DNA of 32,169 nucleotides from Bacillus sp. FJAT-27245 (GTDB lineage: Bacteria > Bacillota > Bacilli > Bacillales > Cytobacillaceae): NCBI RefSeq assembly GCF_001273955.1, contig NZ_LIGI01000001.1:487283-519451 (forward strand), in the 5' to 3' direction. The position numbers and the translations under genes are program-made. Every line of letters begins with the position of its first letter. Positions within the stretch are counted from its first letter, which is position 1. The notes under the pieces were generated by a model that ran no database searches, was not told where the DNA came from, and saw only the letters and a program-made list of their open reading frames with translations. Of this stretch, positions 1 to 8,212 are shown in pieces.

Positions 1-1
1 T

Positions 2-229
2 GTCATTATTGAAGGGATTTCCTCGACCCGGCATGAGCTGGCGGAATACTACGATTTCACTATTTTTGTGAATTGTCCGTATGAAACAAGGCTCCAAAGA
101 GGGCTTGAGCGGGATGGAGAAGGGGCAAGGGAAATGTGGGTAGACAACTGGATGATTGCGGAACAGATGTATGTGGACGCCCATAAGCCACATGAGCGCG
201 CGGATTTGGTGCTTGATGGCACGAAGTAG
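2..229 (+). CDS. Uridine kinase-like P-loop kinase, C-terminal part
   Basis: The reading frame is open from base 2 to the TAG at 227-229 and gives the last 75 residues of a protein whose start lies upstream of the window. It reads VIIEGISSTR, then FTIFVNCPYETRLQRGLERD, then DNWMIAEQMYVDAHKPHERAD, and ends DLVLDGTK. This layout (a strand ending in EG, a xVxCPxxxRLxRGxxRD segment, an xxxEQxYxxxxxPxxxAD segment) is typical of the uridine kinase/phosphoribulokinase-like P-loop kinases of Bacillaceae, which phosphorylate a nucleoside or related small molecule in the cytosol. The Walker A part is outside the window, so the exact substrate cannot be judged. A weak hairpin follows at 313-338. Confidence 0.6.
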   Translation, partial: VIIEGISSTRHELAEYYDFTIFVNCPYETRLQRGLERDGEGAREMWVDNWMIAEQMYVDAHKPHERADLVLDGTK

Positions 230-312
230 TATAGTGATTTAGTCCCCTGATAAGAAAAAATTGGAATATTTTCCAACATAGAAGTTGATGCCGGCTACAG
301 TTTCCTAACTAG

Positions 313-338
313 GCGAGCATCTTTTTTTAGGTGTTCGC
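313..338 (+). other. 9-bp hairpin between kinase and glycosylase genes
   Basis: GCGAGCATC (313-321) pairs with GGTGTTCGC (330-338) through nine pairs, two of them G-U, around a loop of seven T and one A. No T-run follows the stem, so it is only a weak terminator candidate for the upstream kinase gene. A second small palindrome, TTGGAA-TATT-TTCCAA at 261-276, lies just before it and has a T-run only on the minus strand. Confidence 0.3.
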
Positions 339-365
339 AGTGCTTTAGGCCATACAAGGAAAACA

Positions 366-374
366 TGCTATAAT
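366..374 (+). promoter_or_regulatory. Extended -10 promoter of the glycosylase gene
   Basis: TGCTATAAT at 366-374 is a perfect extended -10 element (TGnTATAAT). No good -35 box is visible 16-18 bp upstream, which fits extended -10 promoters. Transcription would begin near 381, just in front of an ATG at 383. That makes this ATG unlikely as the real start and favours GTG at 404. Confidence 0.6.
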
Positions 375-403
375 CATGGAAAATGGACAAAGGGGAAACT
401 AGT

Positions 404-1267
404 GTGTGGCAGGAATCAATTCAAATAGATGGCCCTTATAATTTTGACAGGGTCCTTGACCGGCTTTCGATGGATCCACTCAATGCCTTGAATCTTGAAA
501 AAAGGACAATAAAGGTACCGATTAAACTTGGCGGAGAAGCTTACACTGCAACTGTCACCGCAACTGGTACAACTGAACGGCCAAGCTTCGTCATTGAAGC
601 CAAAAGCGGCGATAAAGACCGCATCATCAAACGGATTGCCGAGGTTTTTCAGTGGGAAGTGCCGTTAAAGGATATTCACGAGCATTTTGGTAAAACTGAC
701 CTCAATGAAATTTTTGAAGAGCATATCGGAACGCCGCTCATTCTTGACTTCGATCCGTTCGGCTGCGTCCTGAAGTGTATTATCCACCAGCAGCTGAATA
801 TGGCATTCGCCATCAAGCTGACTGAACGCTTTGTGAAAAAATACGGCTACGAAAAAGACGGCGCCTGGTTCTATCCCGATCCCGAAACGGTTGCCGCTCT
901 AAGCGTAGAAGAACTAAGGGAACTTCAATTCAGCGGGCGGAAAGCAGAATATTGCATCGACATTGCCAAGGCAGTCACTGTGGGCGGTTTGGATATCGAT
1001 GCTTTAAAGCATGAAGATGAGCAAGTTATTTTTGACAGGCTTATCAAAATCCGTGGCATAGGCGCCTGGACCATCCAGAATTTCCTCCTGTTCGGCCTCG
1101 GCCGCCAAAACCTGTTTCCGATGGCCGACATCGGCATCCAAAACGCATTGAAAAACCTATACCAGCTCGAACGCAAACCCACCATTGAAGAAATGGAACG
1201 ATATAAAACCGGCTGGGAACCATACCTAAGCTATGCCTCCCTCTATTTATGGAGAAGCATTGAATGA
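404..1267 (+). CDS. yfjP: DNA-3-methyladenine glycosylase II (AlkA/YfjP type)
   Basis: This is a helix-hairpin-helix base-excision repair glycosylase of 287 aa that removes alkylated purines from DNA. Visible features are IIHQQLN near residues 127-132, the HhH motif KIRGIGAWT at 215-223, and the catalytic aspartate D242 in PMADIGIQNAL, in the usual HhH-GPD order. The frame also contains an ATG at 383. I prefer GTG at 404 because AGGGGA (391-396) sits 7 nt before it and the extended -10 box puts the transcript start near 381. The gene is followed after 29 nt by a TrmA-family methyltransferase, the same neighbour pairing as yfjP-yfjO in Bacillus subtilis. It lacks the Ada-type regulatory domain and appears intact. 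Confidence 0.85.
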   Translation: MWQESIQIDGPYNFDRVLDRLSMDPLNALNLEKRTIKVPIKLGGEAYTATVTATGTTERPSFVIEAKSGDKDRIIKRIAEVFQWEVPLKDIHEHFGKTDLNEIFEEHIGTPLILDFDPFGCVLKCIIHQQLNMAFAIKLTERFVKKYGYEKDGAWFYPDPETVAALSVEELRELQFSGRKAEYCIDIAKAVTVGGLDIDALKHEDEQVIFDRLIKIRGIGAWTIQNFLLFGLGRQNLFPMADIGIQNALKNLYQLERKPTIEEMERYKTGWEPYLSYASLYLWRSIE

Positions 1268-1296
1268 AACAAGTGCTTGTTAAAGAGGGAAAATAA

Positions 1297-2709
1297 ATGG
1301 AGTTGAACATCATGAAAAAAGAACAGGCAATTAAAATTGAACAAAAGCAGACCTTTCCTCTAACCATCAAGAGGCTCGGGATCAATGGAGAGGGCGTCGG
1401 TTATTTCAAGAGGCAGGTTGTCTTTGTTCCCGGCGCGCTTCCGGGTGAAGAAGTCGTTGTTGAGGCGACTAAAATTAATCCAAAGTTCGCTGAAGCACGG
1501 ATCAAAAAAATCCGTAAAGCGTCGCCATACCGGGTGGCACCGCCATGCCCGGTTTTCGAACAGTGTGGCGGATGCCAGCTCCAGCATCTGAAGTATGAAC
1601 GGCAGCTAGTGGAAAAGCGTGACATCGTCCTGCAGTCACTCGAGCGCCATACAAGGCTGAAATTAGACGAAATCGATGTCCGCCGGATGATCGGCATGGA
1701 AGACCCTTGGGCATACCGAAATAAAAGCAGCTTTCAGGTTGGCGTGGAAAAAGGAAAGGTTCTCGCTGGTCTGTACGGGCTTAACTCGCACAAGCTCATC
1801 AATATTGAGCAATGCGCCGTCCAGCATTCTGCAACGACTGATGCGACATTAAAGGTACGGCAAATTCTCCAGGATCTCCGCATTCCAATTTATAATGAGA
1901 AATTCCGGAAAGGAATTGTCAGGACCATCGTCACTCGGGTCGGCATCCAGTCCGAGGAACTTCAGGTTGTCCTGATTACGACGCAAAAAGACATCCCCAA
2001 AAAGGAACTATTAATAGAAGAAATTAAAAAGAGGTTGCCGGGGGTTAAGTCAATTGTCCAAAACATCAACGGGGAAAGAACTTCTTTGATTTTTGGAAAG
2101 GAAACAGCTACGTTGTCCGGAAACGATTTTATCCAGGAAACACTCGGCGATTTGCAGTTTGAGCTTTCCGCAAGAACATTCTTCCAATTGAATCCTATCC
2201 AGACAGTAAAGCTATACGATGAAGTGAAAAAGGCTGCCGGGCTGACAGGCGTGGAAAAAGTCGTCGATGCGTACTGCGGCGTTGGAACAATCGGCCTTTG
2301 GGTCGCTAGCCAAGCAGGCGAAATCAGGGGAATGGACATCATCCCCGAATCAATCGACGACGCAAAGAAAAACGCCTCCCGCCACGGCATTAAGCACGCA
2401 AAATATGTAACAGGCAAGGCAGAAGAATGGCTGCCGAAATGGACGAAAGAAGGCTGGCGCCCTGACGTCGTCATCGTCGACCCGCCGCGGACAGGCCTTG
2501 ACGGCAAGTTGCTGGAAACGCTATTGAAAGTTAAACCAAAGAAAATCGTCTACGTCTCATGTAATCCATCCACGCTGGCAAGGGACATCCAGACGTTAAG
2601 CAAGAAATTTAAAGTTGAGTACATCCAGCCAGTTGATATGTTTCCTCAGACTGCACATGTTGAGGCAGTATCGCAAATAGTTCTAAAAGAAGAAGCAGGT
2701 TCCCGCTAA
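1297..2709 (+). CDS. yfjO: 23S rRNA (uracil-5)-methyltransferase, TrmA/RlmCD family
   Basis: The 470-aa protein has the complete layout of SAM-dependent RNA m5U methyltransferases. An N-terminal TRAM (OB-fold RNA-binding) domain spans about 15-75. An iron-sulphur cluster site has C84, C90, C93 and C173. The SAM-binding motif VVDAYCGVG is at 322-330, [10 protein letters not shown] at 394-403, and the catalytic cysteine C422 lies in YVSCNPST, with E456 in HVEAV as general base. The family methylates C5 of specific uridines in 23S rRNA (or tRNA in other members). AGAGGGA (1284-1290) lies 6 nt before ATG 1297. A second in-frame ATG at 1312 has no better site. B. subtilis has two paralogues, and the glycosylase neighbour points to the YfjO-type. 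The terminator stem starts inside the coding region. Confidence 0.85.
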   Translation: MELNIMKKEQAIKIEQKQTFPLTIKRLGINGEGVGYFKRQVVFVPGALPGEEVVVEATKINPKFAEARIKKIRKASPYRVAPPCPVFEQCGGCQLQHLKYERQLVEKRDIVLQSLERHTRLKLDEIDVRRMIGMEDPWAYRNKSSFQVGVEKGKVLAGLYGLNSHKLINIEQCAVQHSATTDATLKVRQILQDLRIPIYNEKFRKGIVRTIVTRVGIQSEELQVVLITTQKDIPKKELLIEEIKKRLPGVKSIVQNINGERTSLIFGKETATLSGNDFIQETLGDLQFELSARTFFQLNPIQTVKLYDEVKKAAGLTGVEKVVDAYCGVGTIGLWVASQAGEIRGMDIIPESIDDAKKNASRHGIKHAKYVTGKAEEWLPKWTKEGWRPDVVIVDPPRTGLDGKLLETLLKVKPKKIVYVSCNPSTLARDIQTLSKKFKVEYIQPVDMFPQTAHVEAVSQIVLKEEAGSR

Positions 2710-2728
2710 GGAATCTGCTTCTATTTTC
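2691..2728 (+). terminator. Terminator of the methyltransferase gene, overlapping its stop
   Basis: AGAAGCAGGTTCC (2691-2703) pairs with GGAATCTGCTTCT (2710-2722) in a 13-bp stem with one G-U pair. The 6-nt loop CGCTAA contains the stop codon TAA (2707-2709). A short T-run follows (ATTTT). Confidence 0.75.
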
Positions 2729-3101
2729 CGGGAAAGTGGGTGATATGGGTAATTGTTACGAGGGAATTAGAAGTTTCTCGACTTTTTGGTAGCCCATATT
2801 CCGAGTTAGTTTGCGAGATAAAATTTTTATTTTACCTCACAATAAAATAAGTTGTCAATAGTTAATTTGCATTTTTTGAAAATAAATGTTACAATAATCT
2901 TACAATTGTTTTTTTAATCGTATTCCGAATTCAGCTGTACTTTTTACAGGTGGAGTTATGGATACGGTTTTTTAATATCCTTTTTTAAACGAAGAAAAAA
3001 TCAAACAGTTGTGTGGGCTTTAAAAGGTCTTAGGCGGATAAAATTATCAATTTACTAACTGGCAGTAATCGAGTTTTTATTCTACAAGGAGGACTGGGAT
3101 A
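2729..3101. other. AT-rich intergenic stretch
   Basis: About 370 bp between two plus-strand genes, clearly more AT-rich than its surroundings. No convincing reading frame, tRNA or repeat is visible. A possible but poorly spaced promoter (TTGAAA at 2876-2881, TACAAT at 2901-2906, 19-bp gap) could drive the 284-aa gene, leaving a leader of nearly 200 nt with no clear structure. Confidence 0.4.
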
Positions 3102-3956
3102 TTGAATCTAATCAATAAGAAAGTTACACACAAGCGTTTTGGCATGGGTAGTATAGTTAAGCATAGTGATTCTCGTATTGTAATAAATTTCGCATCTGAA
3201 AGTAAAAAGTTTGTTTTCCCCGATGTATTTGGAGAGCACCTGAAACTGCATGATAAAGTTGCTGCTAATTCACTCGAAAAAATTATACGAAAAATGGAAG
3301 TTGAACGGAAGGAAGAGGAGTGGAAGAAGGAAGAGGAAAAAAAGCTCCAACAACAAAAACGGGAGCTTCGCTTGGAATATGAAAAGCTTATGAATAATCA
3401 TAAGCTTCATCCCGAATCACAAATGGTTTTTTGGTGTGACACAGAAGAACAGAATGGTTCTTTTTCAGAGTGGAGGGTTTTTTCTGGCGAAATAAAAAGC
3501 GGTAAAAACCAGGGGAAGCCAAACAAGCCCATCCGCTTGCACCAGAATAGCGCTGTCCTGTTAACAGAAAGGGATTCCAATATGCCTGAAAAAAATAGGC
3601 GCATCTTAGGTGTCTATATGGTGGATGAAGGTTTTATCGGCAAGCTTTGTGAAGATGGATATATTCCTGCTCATTCAATATACAGACTCCAACTTACAGA
3701 AAAGGAATCGGAACAGATGCTTTTCTGGAACTATTACGTAAATGAGAAGTTTCCCCACAGAATGACATGGAATACAGGTAAATACCGTTATTTTGGTAAT
3801 TTATTGATGGCTCAAATTTTGCATAATATCGTTGCGTTGAAAAGTGACCCTGAGGAACGAGAGTTGGCACAACAATTTTTTGACCATTTTTGTAAAATGA
3901 ACCAAATATCAGATCAAGAATTGCCAAAGCCTAATGGCGCATTATTGCGTGTTTAG
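3102..3956 (+). CDS. Unknown 284-aa protein with an N-terminal HxxFGxG motif domain
   Basis: I do not recognise a function. The start is TTG at 3102 with a strong AAGGAGG (3086-3092) 9 nt upstream. Residues 1-50 contain KVTHKRFGMGSIV and VINFASESKKFVFP, the KVxHxxFGxGxV...VxF pattern seen as a small beta-barrel-like module at the C terminus of UvrD/PcrA helicases and in many Firmicutes hypotheticals. Residues 58-98 form a highly charged Glu/Lys/Gln-rich helix, probably a coiled coil. The C-terminal half (about 105-284) has aromatic and Trp-rich blocks (SEWRVFSGEIKSGKNQGKP; LLFWNYYxNE; YRYFGNLLMAQIL). No catalytic motif, signal peptide or membrane segment is evident. Similar proteins are, as I recall, sometimes misnamed malate synthase; nothing here supports that. 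It is monocistronic. Confidence 0.6.
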   Translation: MNLINKKVTHKRFGMGSIVKHSDSRIVINFASESKKFVFPDVFGEHLKLHDKVAANSLEKIIRKMEVERKEEEWKKEEEKKLQQQKRELRLEYEKLMNNHKLHPESQMVFWCDTEEQNGSFSEWRVFSGEIKSGKNQGKPNKPIRLHQNSAVLLTERDSNMPEKNRRILGVYMVDEGFIGKLCEDGYIPAHSIYRLQLTEKESEQMLFWNYYVNEKFPHRMTWNTGKYRYFGNLLMAQILHNIVALKSDPEERELAQQFFDHFCKMNQISDQELPKPNGALLRV

Positions 3957-4080
3957 TTGTCAGCCCAAAGGTATGGCAGGGAATAAACGCACATATTAGG
4001 TACACTTGAAATATAGTAAAACGAAATTCTTCCCACTTTTATTTGTAAACTCCCTCCACAACCCGTCACATACAAGCTCT

Positions 4081-4133
4081 CGCGAAGAAAGAAGGCAACT
4101 GCCCAAATGGGAGTTGCCTTCTCGCGTTTTTTT
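4081..4133. terminator. Strong terminator between convergent genes
   Basis: AGAAGGCAACT (4090-4100) pairs with AGTTGCCTTCT (4112-4122), with an inner CCC/GGG and an AAAT loop. An outer CGCG/CGCG pair sits at 4081-4084 and 4123-4126. TTTTTTT follows at 4127-4133 for plus-strand transcripts. The minus strand is also T-rich after the stem, so it may also stop the convergent helD transcript, whose stop codon starts at 4134. Confidence 0.85.
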
Positions 4134-6468
4134 ATGTTCGGATATAACCTACCTTTAAAGCGTTTTTCAAAAATGGGCTTGGTTCGCCTACGCTATAAAG
4201 CTGCAAATAATGCATTGCCCTAGTGCAGATGGTGTAGAAGATCCTCCGCAGGCTTTCATCTCCATATGTTTTCTCCGATGCATCATAAATGATGACGGCA
4301 TCAAATTCGATTCCTTTTGATAAATAGGACGGGATGACAACTACCCCTTGTTCGTATTCAATTGAATTGCTCTTCAGGAGTTTAATTTCATCAATGCTGG
4401 ACAGAGCTTCATAAGCCTTTGCGCTTTCCTCGGCAGATTTGCAGATGATTGCAATGCTATTAAGCCCCAGTCCCCGAAATTCTGCCACTTTGGAAGCAAT
4501 GGAGCGGTGCAGTTCAGCGCGGTCGGCAAATTGCGTCAGCGCAGGCCGGTCTCCTTCGCGCTCGAAAGGGATAATTCGGTCGCCGCCAGGAATGAGTCTG
4601 CGTGTAAATTCGATAATCGGTTTTGTGGATCGGTAGCTCCGCGCCATGTTGATCACTTCCGTTTCCTCCGGTCCGTATAGATTGGTAAGCATGTGGAAAT
4701 CAGCCGTTTCACTGGCATGGGTAAATATCGCCTGATTAAAATCGCCAAGAACGGTCATCTTTGCCGAAGGGAACAATCGCTTCAAAAACTCGAATTGAAA
4801 AGGTGAATAATCCTGTGCTTCATCAATGACTATTTGTTTGATCGAACTGTTCGTTTGAAAGCCCTGGATTAGCTCTTTTAGAAGTAAATACGGAGTAGCG
4901 TCTTCATAAAATAATTTGCCTTCTCCAAGCGCATCCAGTGTCAATCGGCAAATATCCGCCCACCCCAGAGGTGCTTTCCCCTCAAGCCATTGTTCAACTT
5001 GCAAGGGGTCGGTAAATAGCTGTTTGTACATCCCTTGAATGTCTATAAAACGAAACGCGCGGATTCGGTTTCGTAGTGGCTTTAATTTTTGGCGGACAAT
5101 TAATCGGGCAAGGGCGTCGTATTCAACCTCGTAATTGATAACCGCTTCTCCTTTAAGCCCTCGCTTTTTCGCCAAGTAGGTGTGCGCCTTATGGTACTCC
5201 TCGTTGCTAAGCAGCTCGATTTCCTCCTGTACCCAAGGCTTGGTCCGTTCAAGTTTCTCAGCTTCATCTATTTTCTTCATCAGCCAATCCTTCAATTTTT
5301 CAAGGCGATTATGGAAGCGGAGTGAGGTATCGCTGCTATAAAATCTTTCTGCAATTTGCTCCGAGGTAACAATCGGCTTACCTCTGAAAGTAATCCCTTT
5401 AAATAGCATTCCGGATAACTCCAGAGACTCCCTGTATGTTTTAATCGCCTCGAAAAAACGATTGGATGCCTTGAATCGGATGCCGGCTATCCTGGACATG
5501 TATGAGGGGGTATTAACTGCAGTTAATACGTATTCCAGTTGCTCGTACGGATTTTCAACTTGAAATTCTTTTCCAAGCCGATGGGCCAAGTATTCCTGAA
5601 ATGTAACCTGCTGCATATTCTCTTCACCAAGTTCAGGCAACACATTGGACACATAACTGTTAAACATCGTATTCGGCGAAAAGAGGATAATTTGGTCGGC
5701 ATTAAGGCGATCTCGATATTTATAGAGCAAATAGGCAATCCGCTGCATGGCGGCCGATGTCTTTCCGCTGCCCGCTGCGCCATGTACAATAAGCAGCCGC
5801 CCCCGATCATGGCGGATAATCCTGTTTTGCTCCTGTTGAATTGTCGCTACAATATTGTGCATATATTTGTCGGTACCCTTGCCAAGCACCTTCTGTAAAA
5901 TTTCATCTCCGATCGTGATGCTCGTATCAAACATGGATTGGAGCACGCCGTCCCGGATAAGATATTGCCACTTTTTCTCCAAGGTACCATTGATTACTCC
6001 GCCAGGCGTTTCATATTTAGCCGGACCGGGCTGGGAGTCGTAATAGACGCTTGAGACAGGAGCCCTCCAGTCGTAGACAAGGAAATTTTCCCCTCCTTGG
6101 TCCGTAAGTGTGGAGATTCCAATATAAATCTCCTCCTTAACCGAAGTGCCTTCTTCAATGAAATCGATTCGGCCAAAGTAGGGGATTTCCTTCATTCGGC
6201 GCAGTGCAGCTAGTCTCCTGGATGCGTGTCTGTGCGTACTTTGGCTAACGGCAAGAGCCTGGGCCTCTTGGCGTAAGCCGATGATCGTTTCGAGGTAATC
6301 ATCAAAGGTATCCGTATTTACCTTGATTTCGTCCCAAAAGTGTTTGCGGATGTGAATGACTTCATTTCGATGCTGGGCAGTTTCTCCCTCCAGATTGCTG
6401 ATTTGTTCCTTAATTATTTTCATTACATTGTCCACTCGTTCTTGCTCACGTTGAAATTCCAAATTCAC
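4132..6468 (-). CDS. helD: HelD-type RNA polymerase recycling ATPase (UvrD/Rep superfamily)
   Basis: HelD binds stalled RNA polymerase and uses ATP to release it from nucleic acid. The 778-aa protein matches the family in length and order. It has an N-terminal helical coiled-coil arm (about 1-95) that enters the polymerase secondary channel, Walker A GAAGSGKTS at about 230-238, Walker B IVIDEAQD at 546-553, the GDFNQAIF motif III region near 575, SYRST at 611-615, LSKGIEFDAVII at 716-727 and a C-terminal CTRAM motif VI. The frame opens at GTG 6477, but AAAGGAG (6484-6478) touches that codon. The second GTG at 6468, 9 nt downstream of the site, is the better start. The gene is alone on the minus strand. 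Confidence 0.88.
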   Translation of the reverse strand: MNLEFQREQERVDNVMKIIKEQISNLEGETAQHRNEVIHIRKHFWDEIKVNTDTFDDYLETIIGLRQEAQALAVSQSTHRHASRRLAALRRMKEIPYFGRIDFIEEGTSVKEEIYIGISTLTDQGGENFLVYDWRAPVSSVYYDSQPGPAKYETPGGVINGTLEKKWQYLIRDGVLQSMFDTSITIGDEILQKVLGKGTDKYMHNIVATIQQEQNRIIRHDRGRLLIVHGAAGSGKTSAAMQRIAYLLYKYRDRLNADQIILFSPNTMFNSYVSNVLPELGEENMQQVTFQEYLAHRLGKEFQVENPYEQLEYVLTAVNTPSYMSRIAGIRFKASNRFFEAIKTYRESLELSGMLFKGITFRGKPIVTSEQIAERFYSSDTSLRFHNRLEKLKDWLMKKIDEAEKLERTKPWVQEEIELLSNEEYHKAHTYLAKKRGLKGEAVINYEVEYDALARLIVRQKLKPLRNRIRAFRFIDIQGMYKQLFTDPLQVEQWLEGKAPLGWADICRLTLDALGEGKLFYEDATPYLLLKELIQGFQTNSSIKQIVIDEAQDYSPFQFEFLKRLFPSAKMTVLGDFNQAIFTHASETADFHMLTNLYGPEETEVINMARSYRSTKPIIEFTRRLIPGGDRIIPFEREGDRPALTQFADRAELHRSIASKVAEFRGLGLNSIAIICKSAEESAKAYEALSSIDEIKLLKSNSIEYEQGVVVIPSYLSKGIEFDAVIIYDASEKTYGDESLRRIFYTICTRAMHYLQLYSVGEPSPFLKNALKVGYIRT

Positions 6469-6502
6469 AGCAAACACTCCTTTGAAAAAATAATATTGGG
6501 GG

Positions 6503-6532
6503 TTGACTCTTGATGGGGTTAGGTGATATAAT
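6503..6532 (+). promoter_or_regulatory. Sigma-A promoter of an orphan transcription unit
   Basis: TTGACT (6503-6508), an 18-bp spacer and TATAAT (6527-6532), pointing away from helD. Transcription would start near 6539. It is the best sigma-A promoter in the window, yet the next recognisable gene lies beyond a strong terminator. Confidence 0.7.
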
Positions 6533-6538
6533 TAAAAT

Positions 6539-6722
6539 GAGGATAAATAGGCATAACGGTAAATGATGGATGCCTATCTAGATAAATTTATCACGATTTT
6601 TTGTTTTTTTCAATGGATGGGACAACTTCTTAGCTTGTCTATTTAAAATTTATATAAAGCCCAATGAACTTAGATAAGCAAGAAACCCTTCATGCGAATA
6701 GATATGAAGGGTTTCTTTTTTT
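6539..6722 (+). ncRNA. Candidate small RNA or small-peptide transcript
   Basis: The transcript bounded by the promoter at 6503-6532 and the terminator at 6680-6722 would be about 180 nt. Near its 5' end TAGGCAT (6548-6554) can pair with ATGCCTA (6570-6576). A perfect 12-bp palindrome GATAAATTTATC follows at 6581-6592. The only reading frame of note starts ATGATGGATGCC at 6563 and ends TAA at 6644-6646: 27 codons encoding a hydrophobic, aromatic peptide (segment FITIFCFFQWMGQLL) with a poor ribosome-binding site. Whether this is a regulatory RNA or a tiny membrane peptide cannot be decided from sequence. Confidence 0.4.
6680..6722 (+). terminator. Strong terminator of the orphan unit
   Basis: AAGAAACCCTTCAT (6680-6693) pairs perfectly with ATGAAGGGTTTCTT (6704-6717) around a 10-nt loop, followed by TTTTT (6718-6722). 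Confidence 0.85.
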
Positions 6723-6841
6723 GAAAGTTGCTACCCGCCAACAGCCCATATGTTAAAATCATCAATAATAACCAGATTGTTTCGTGTTTTTACCAGAGCA
6801 TGAGGCAATATAAAAATATATTAAACGAGGAGCTTTGGTGT

Positions 6842-7408
6842 ATGGAAAATAAAAATAGAGAGTTATCATCAGAACAACGTGAAGAACAGCTTGGAACATT
6901 GAAAGCCCGTTTTGAGAAAAACATGAATCGCCACGAAGGACTTGAATGGGGTAAAGTCCAAGCAAAACTGGATGCTAATCCTGAAAAGTTGTGGTCACTA
7001 AACGAAATGGAAGATACCGGTGGTGAACCGGATGTTGTTGGCTATGATGCAGAGTCGGGTGAATACATTTTTTATGATTGTTCTACGGAAAGCCCTAAAG
7101 GACGCAGAAGTGTTTGCTATGACCGGGAAGCGCTGGAGTCGAGAAAACAGCACAAACCACAAACGAGCGCTATGGATATGGCGGCAGGCATTGGTATTGA
7201 GATTTTAACCGAAGAGCAATACCGGGACCTGCAGAAACTAGGAAGTTTCGATACGAAAACATCGAGCTGGGTGAAAACACCTGATACTATTAGAAAGCTC
7301 GGAGGAGCCATCTTTTGTGATCGCCGGTATGATACAGTCTTTGTGTACCATAATGGAGCAGAAAGCTATTATGCCGCCAGGGGTTTCCGTGGAGCGCTAA
7401 GGGTCTGA
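6842..7408 (+). CDS. DUF4256 family protein
   Basis: A 188-aa soluble protein that I assign to the DUF4256 family, a group of uncharacterised bacterial proteins of about this length. It begins MENKNRELSSEQ. Characteristic blocks are a central GGEPDVVGYDAESGEYIFYD, then CSTESPKGRRSVCYDREAL, and a C-terminal RKLGGAIFCDRRYDTVFVY followed by GAESYYAARGFRGALRV. No known catalytic motif can be named. The frame extends upstream to 6728, but GAGGAG (6827-6832) sits 9 nt before ATG 6842 and the extra codons overlap the end of a terminator, so 6842 is the start. It is monocistronic. Confidence 0.75.
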   Translation: MENKNRELSSEQREEQLGTLKARFEKNMNRHEGLEWGKVQAKLDANPEKLWSLNEMEDTGGEPDVVGYDAESGEYIFYDCSTESPKGRRSVCYDREALESRKQHKPQTSAMDMAAGIGIEILTEEQYRDLQKLGSFDTKTSSWVKTPDTIRKLGGAIFCDRRYDTVFVYHNGAESYYAARGFRGALRV

Positions 7409-7522
7409 ATGTGCAATGGAGCGTTTCACGCTGAAGTGGCCGATGTTGTAATACCCATTGTTTTAATAGGAAGGAAAAAACTCTACCCTTTGTTAAAGTT
7501 TTCTATATAATGGATTTATGTA

Positions 7523-7560
7523 GGAGCACTCCAGTGAATCTGCGGTGCTCCATTTTTATT
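7523..7560 (+). terminator. Hairpin with short T-run between DUF4256 and YiaA/B genes
   Basis: GGAGCAC (7523-7529) pairs with GTGCTCC (7545-7551), followed by ATTTTTATT. A TATAAT box (7506-7511) lies just upstream without a clear -35. The hairpin could end the DUF4256 transcript or act as an attenuator in front of the YiaA/B gene, whose ribosome-binding site begins about 10 nt later. Confidence 0.5.
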
Positions 7561-7585
7561 AGAAATGATGGGGGGAGAACATTCA

Positions 7586-8056
7586 ATGGCTAATGATTCT
7601 GAGGTTTTAGTGGATAAAGGGAGGCAGCCTGATTTGAAAAAGAAAGTGGAGCGGAAAGAAGGGGAACCGACTCCAGCTTTTGTGGGCGCTTCCTGGGCTG
7701 CGCTTTTAGTCGGCGTTACGGCGTATCTCATCGGCTTATGGAATGCGGGGATGCAACTGAATGAAAAAGGCTATTACTTTGCCGTTTTGGTATTCGGCCT
7801 TTATTCCGCGGTATCTTTGCAAAAAGCGGTAAGGGATAAGGATGAGGGAATTCCTGTAACGAATATTTATTATGGAATCAGCTGGTTTGCACTTATTGTA
7901 GCAATTTCATTAATGGCGATTGGTTTATACAATGCGGGAAGCATCGATTTAAGTGAAAAGGGCTTTTATGGTATGTCATTTGTCCTTAGTTTGTTTGCTG
8001 CAATCACGATTCAAAAGAATATTCGTGATACACAGAGAGTAAGAGAAAGAGATTAA
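7586..8056 (+). CDS. YiaA/YiaB-like four-helix membrane protein
   Basis: A 156-aa integral membrane protein of the YiaA/YiaB type, whose molecular role is not established. It is an internal duplication. Residues 36-84 (SWAALLVGVTAYLIGLWNAG ... SLQKAVRD) align with 99-148 (SWFALIVAISLMAIGLYNAG ... TIQKNIRD). Each half holds two membrane segments separated by an xLxEKGxY turn and ends in QKxxRD. The first 30 residues are charged and probably cytosolic. The frame opens earlier at 7565, but GGGGGAG (7571-7576) lies 9 nt before ATG 7586. It stands alone, with hairpins on both sides. Confidence 0.8.
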   Translation: MANDSEVLVDKGRQPDLKKKVERKEGEPTPAFVGASWAALLVGVTAYLIGLWNAGMQLNEKGYYFAVLVFGLYSAVSLQKAVRDKDEGIPVTNIYYGISWFALIVAISLMAIGLYNAGSIDLSEKGFYGMSFVLSLFAAITIQKNIRDTQRVRERD

Positions 8057-8076
8057 TTCTTTTTTAAAAAAACACA

Positions 8077-8110
8077 ATGGTATTCGGATGGCGCATTCGG
8101 ATACCATTTG
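8077..8110 (+). terminator. Terminator after the YiaA/B gene
   Basis: ATGGTATTCGGAT (8077-8089) pairs with ATTCGGATACCAT (8095-8107) over 13 bp including two G-U pairs, loop GGCGC. The T-tract after it is short (TTTG). Confidence 0.55.
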
Positions 8111-8125
8111 TCGTTATGGGGATAG

Positions 8126-8154
8126 TTGCGCGATTCACCTAACTAAAGTAGAAT
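8126..8154 (+). promoter_or_regulatory. Sigma-A promoter of the DUF1456 gene
   Basis: TTGCGC (8126-8131), a 17-bp spacer and TAGAAT (8149-8154). The start would be near 8161, about 50 nt before the TTG start codon. Confidence 0.5.
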
Positions 8155-8212
8155 TCTGTAGGCTAGTTGAGCAATAATAGTAGAAAATAGGATGGAGACA
8201 GGAGGTTTTTCG

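Noticed and set aside
383-403. ATG at 383 as the glycosylase start
   Set aside because: It lies at the predicted transcript start and in front of the only ribosome-binding site, which serves GTG 404.
1962-2507. Minus-strand open frame of 181 codons inside the methyltransferase gene
   Set aside because: Shadow of a gene with complete TrmA-family motifs.
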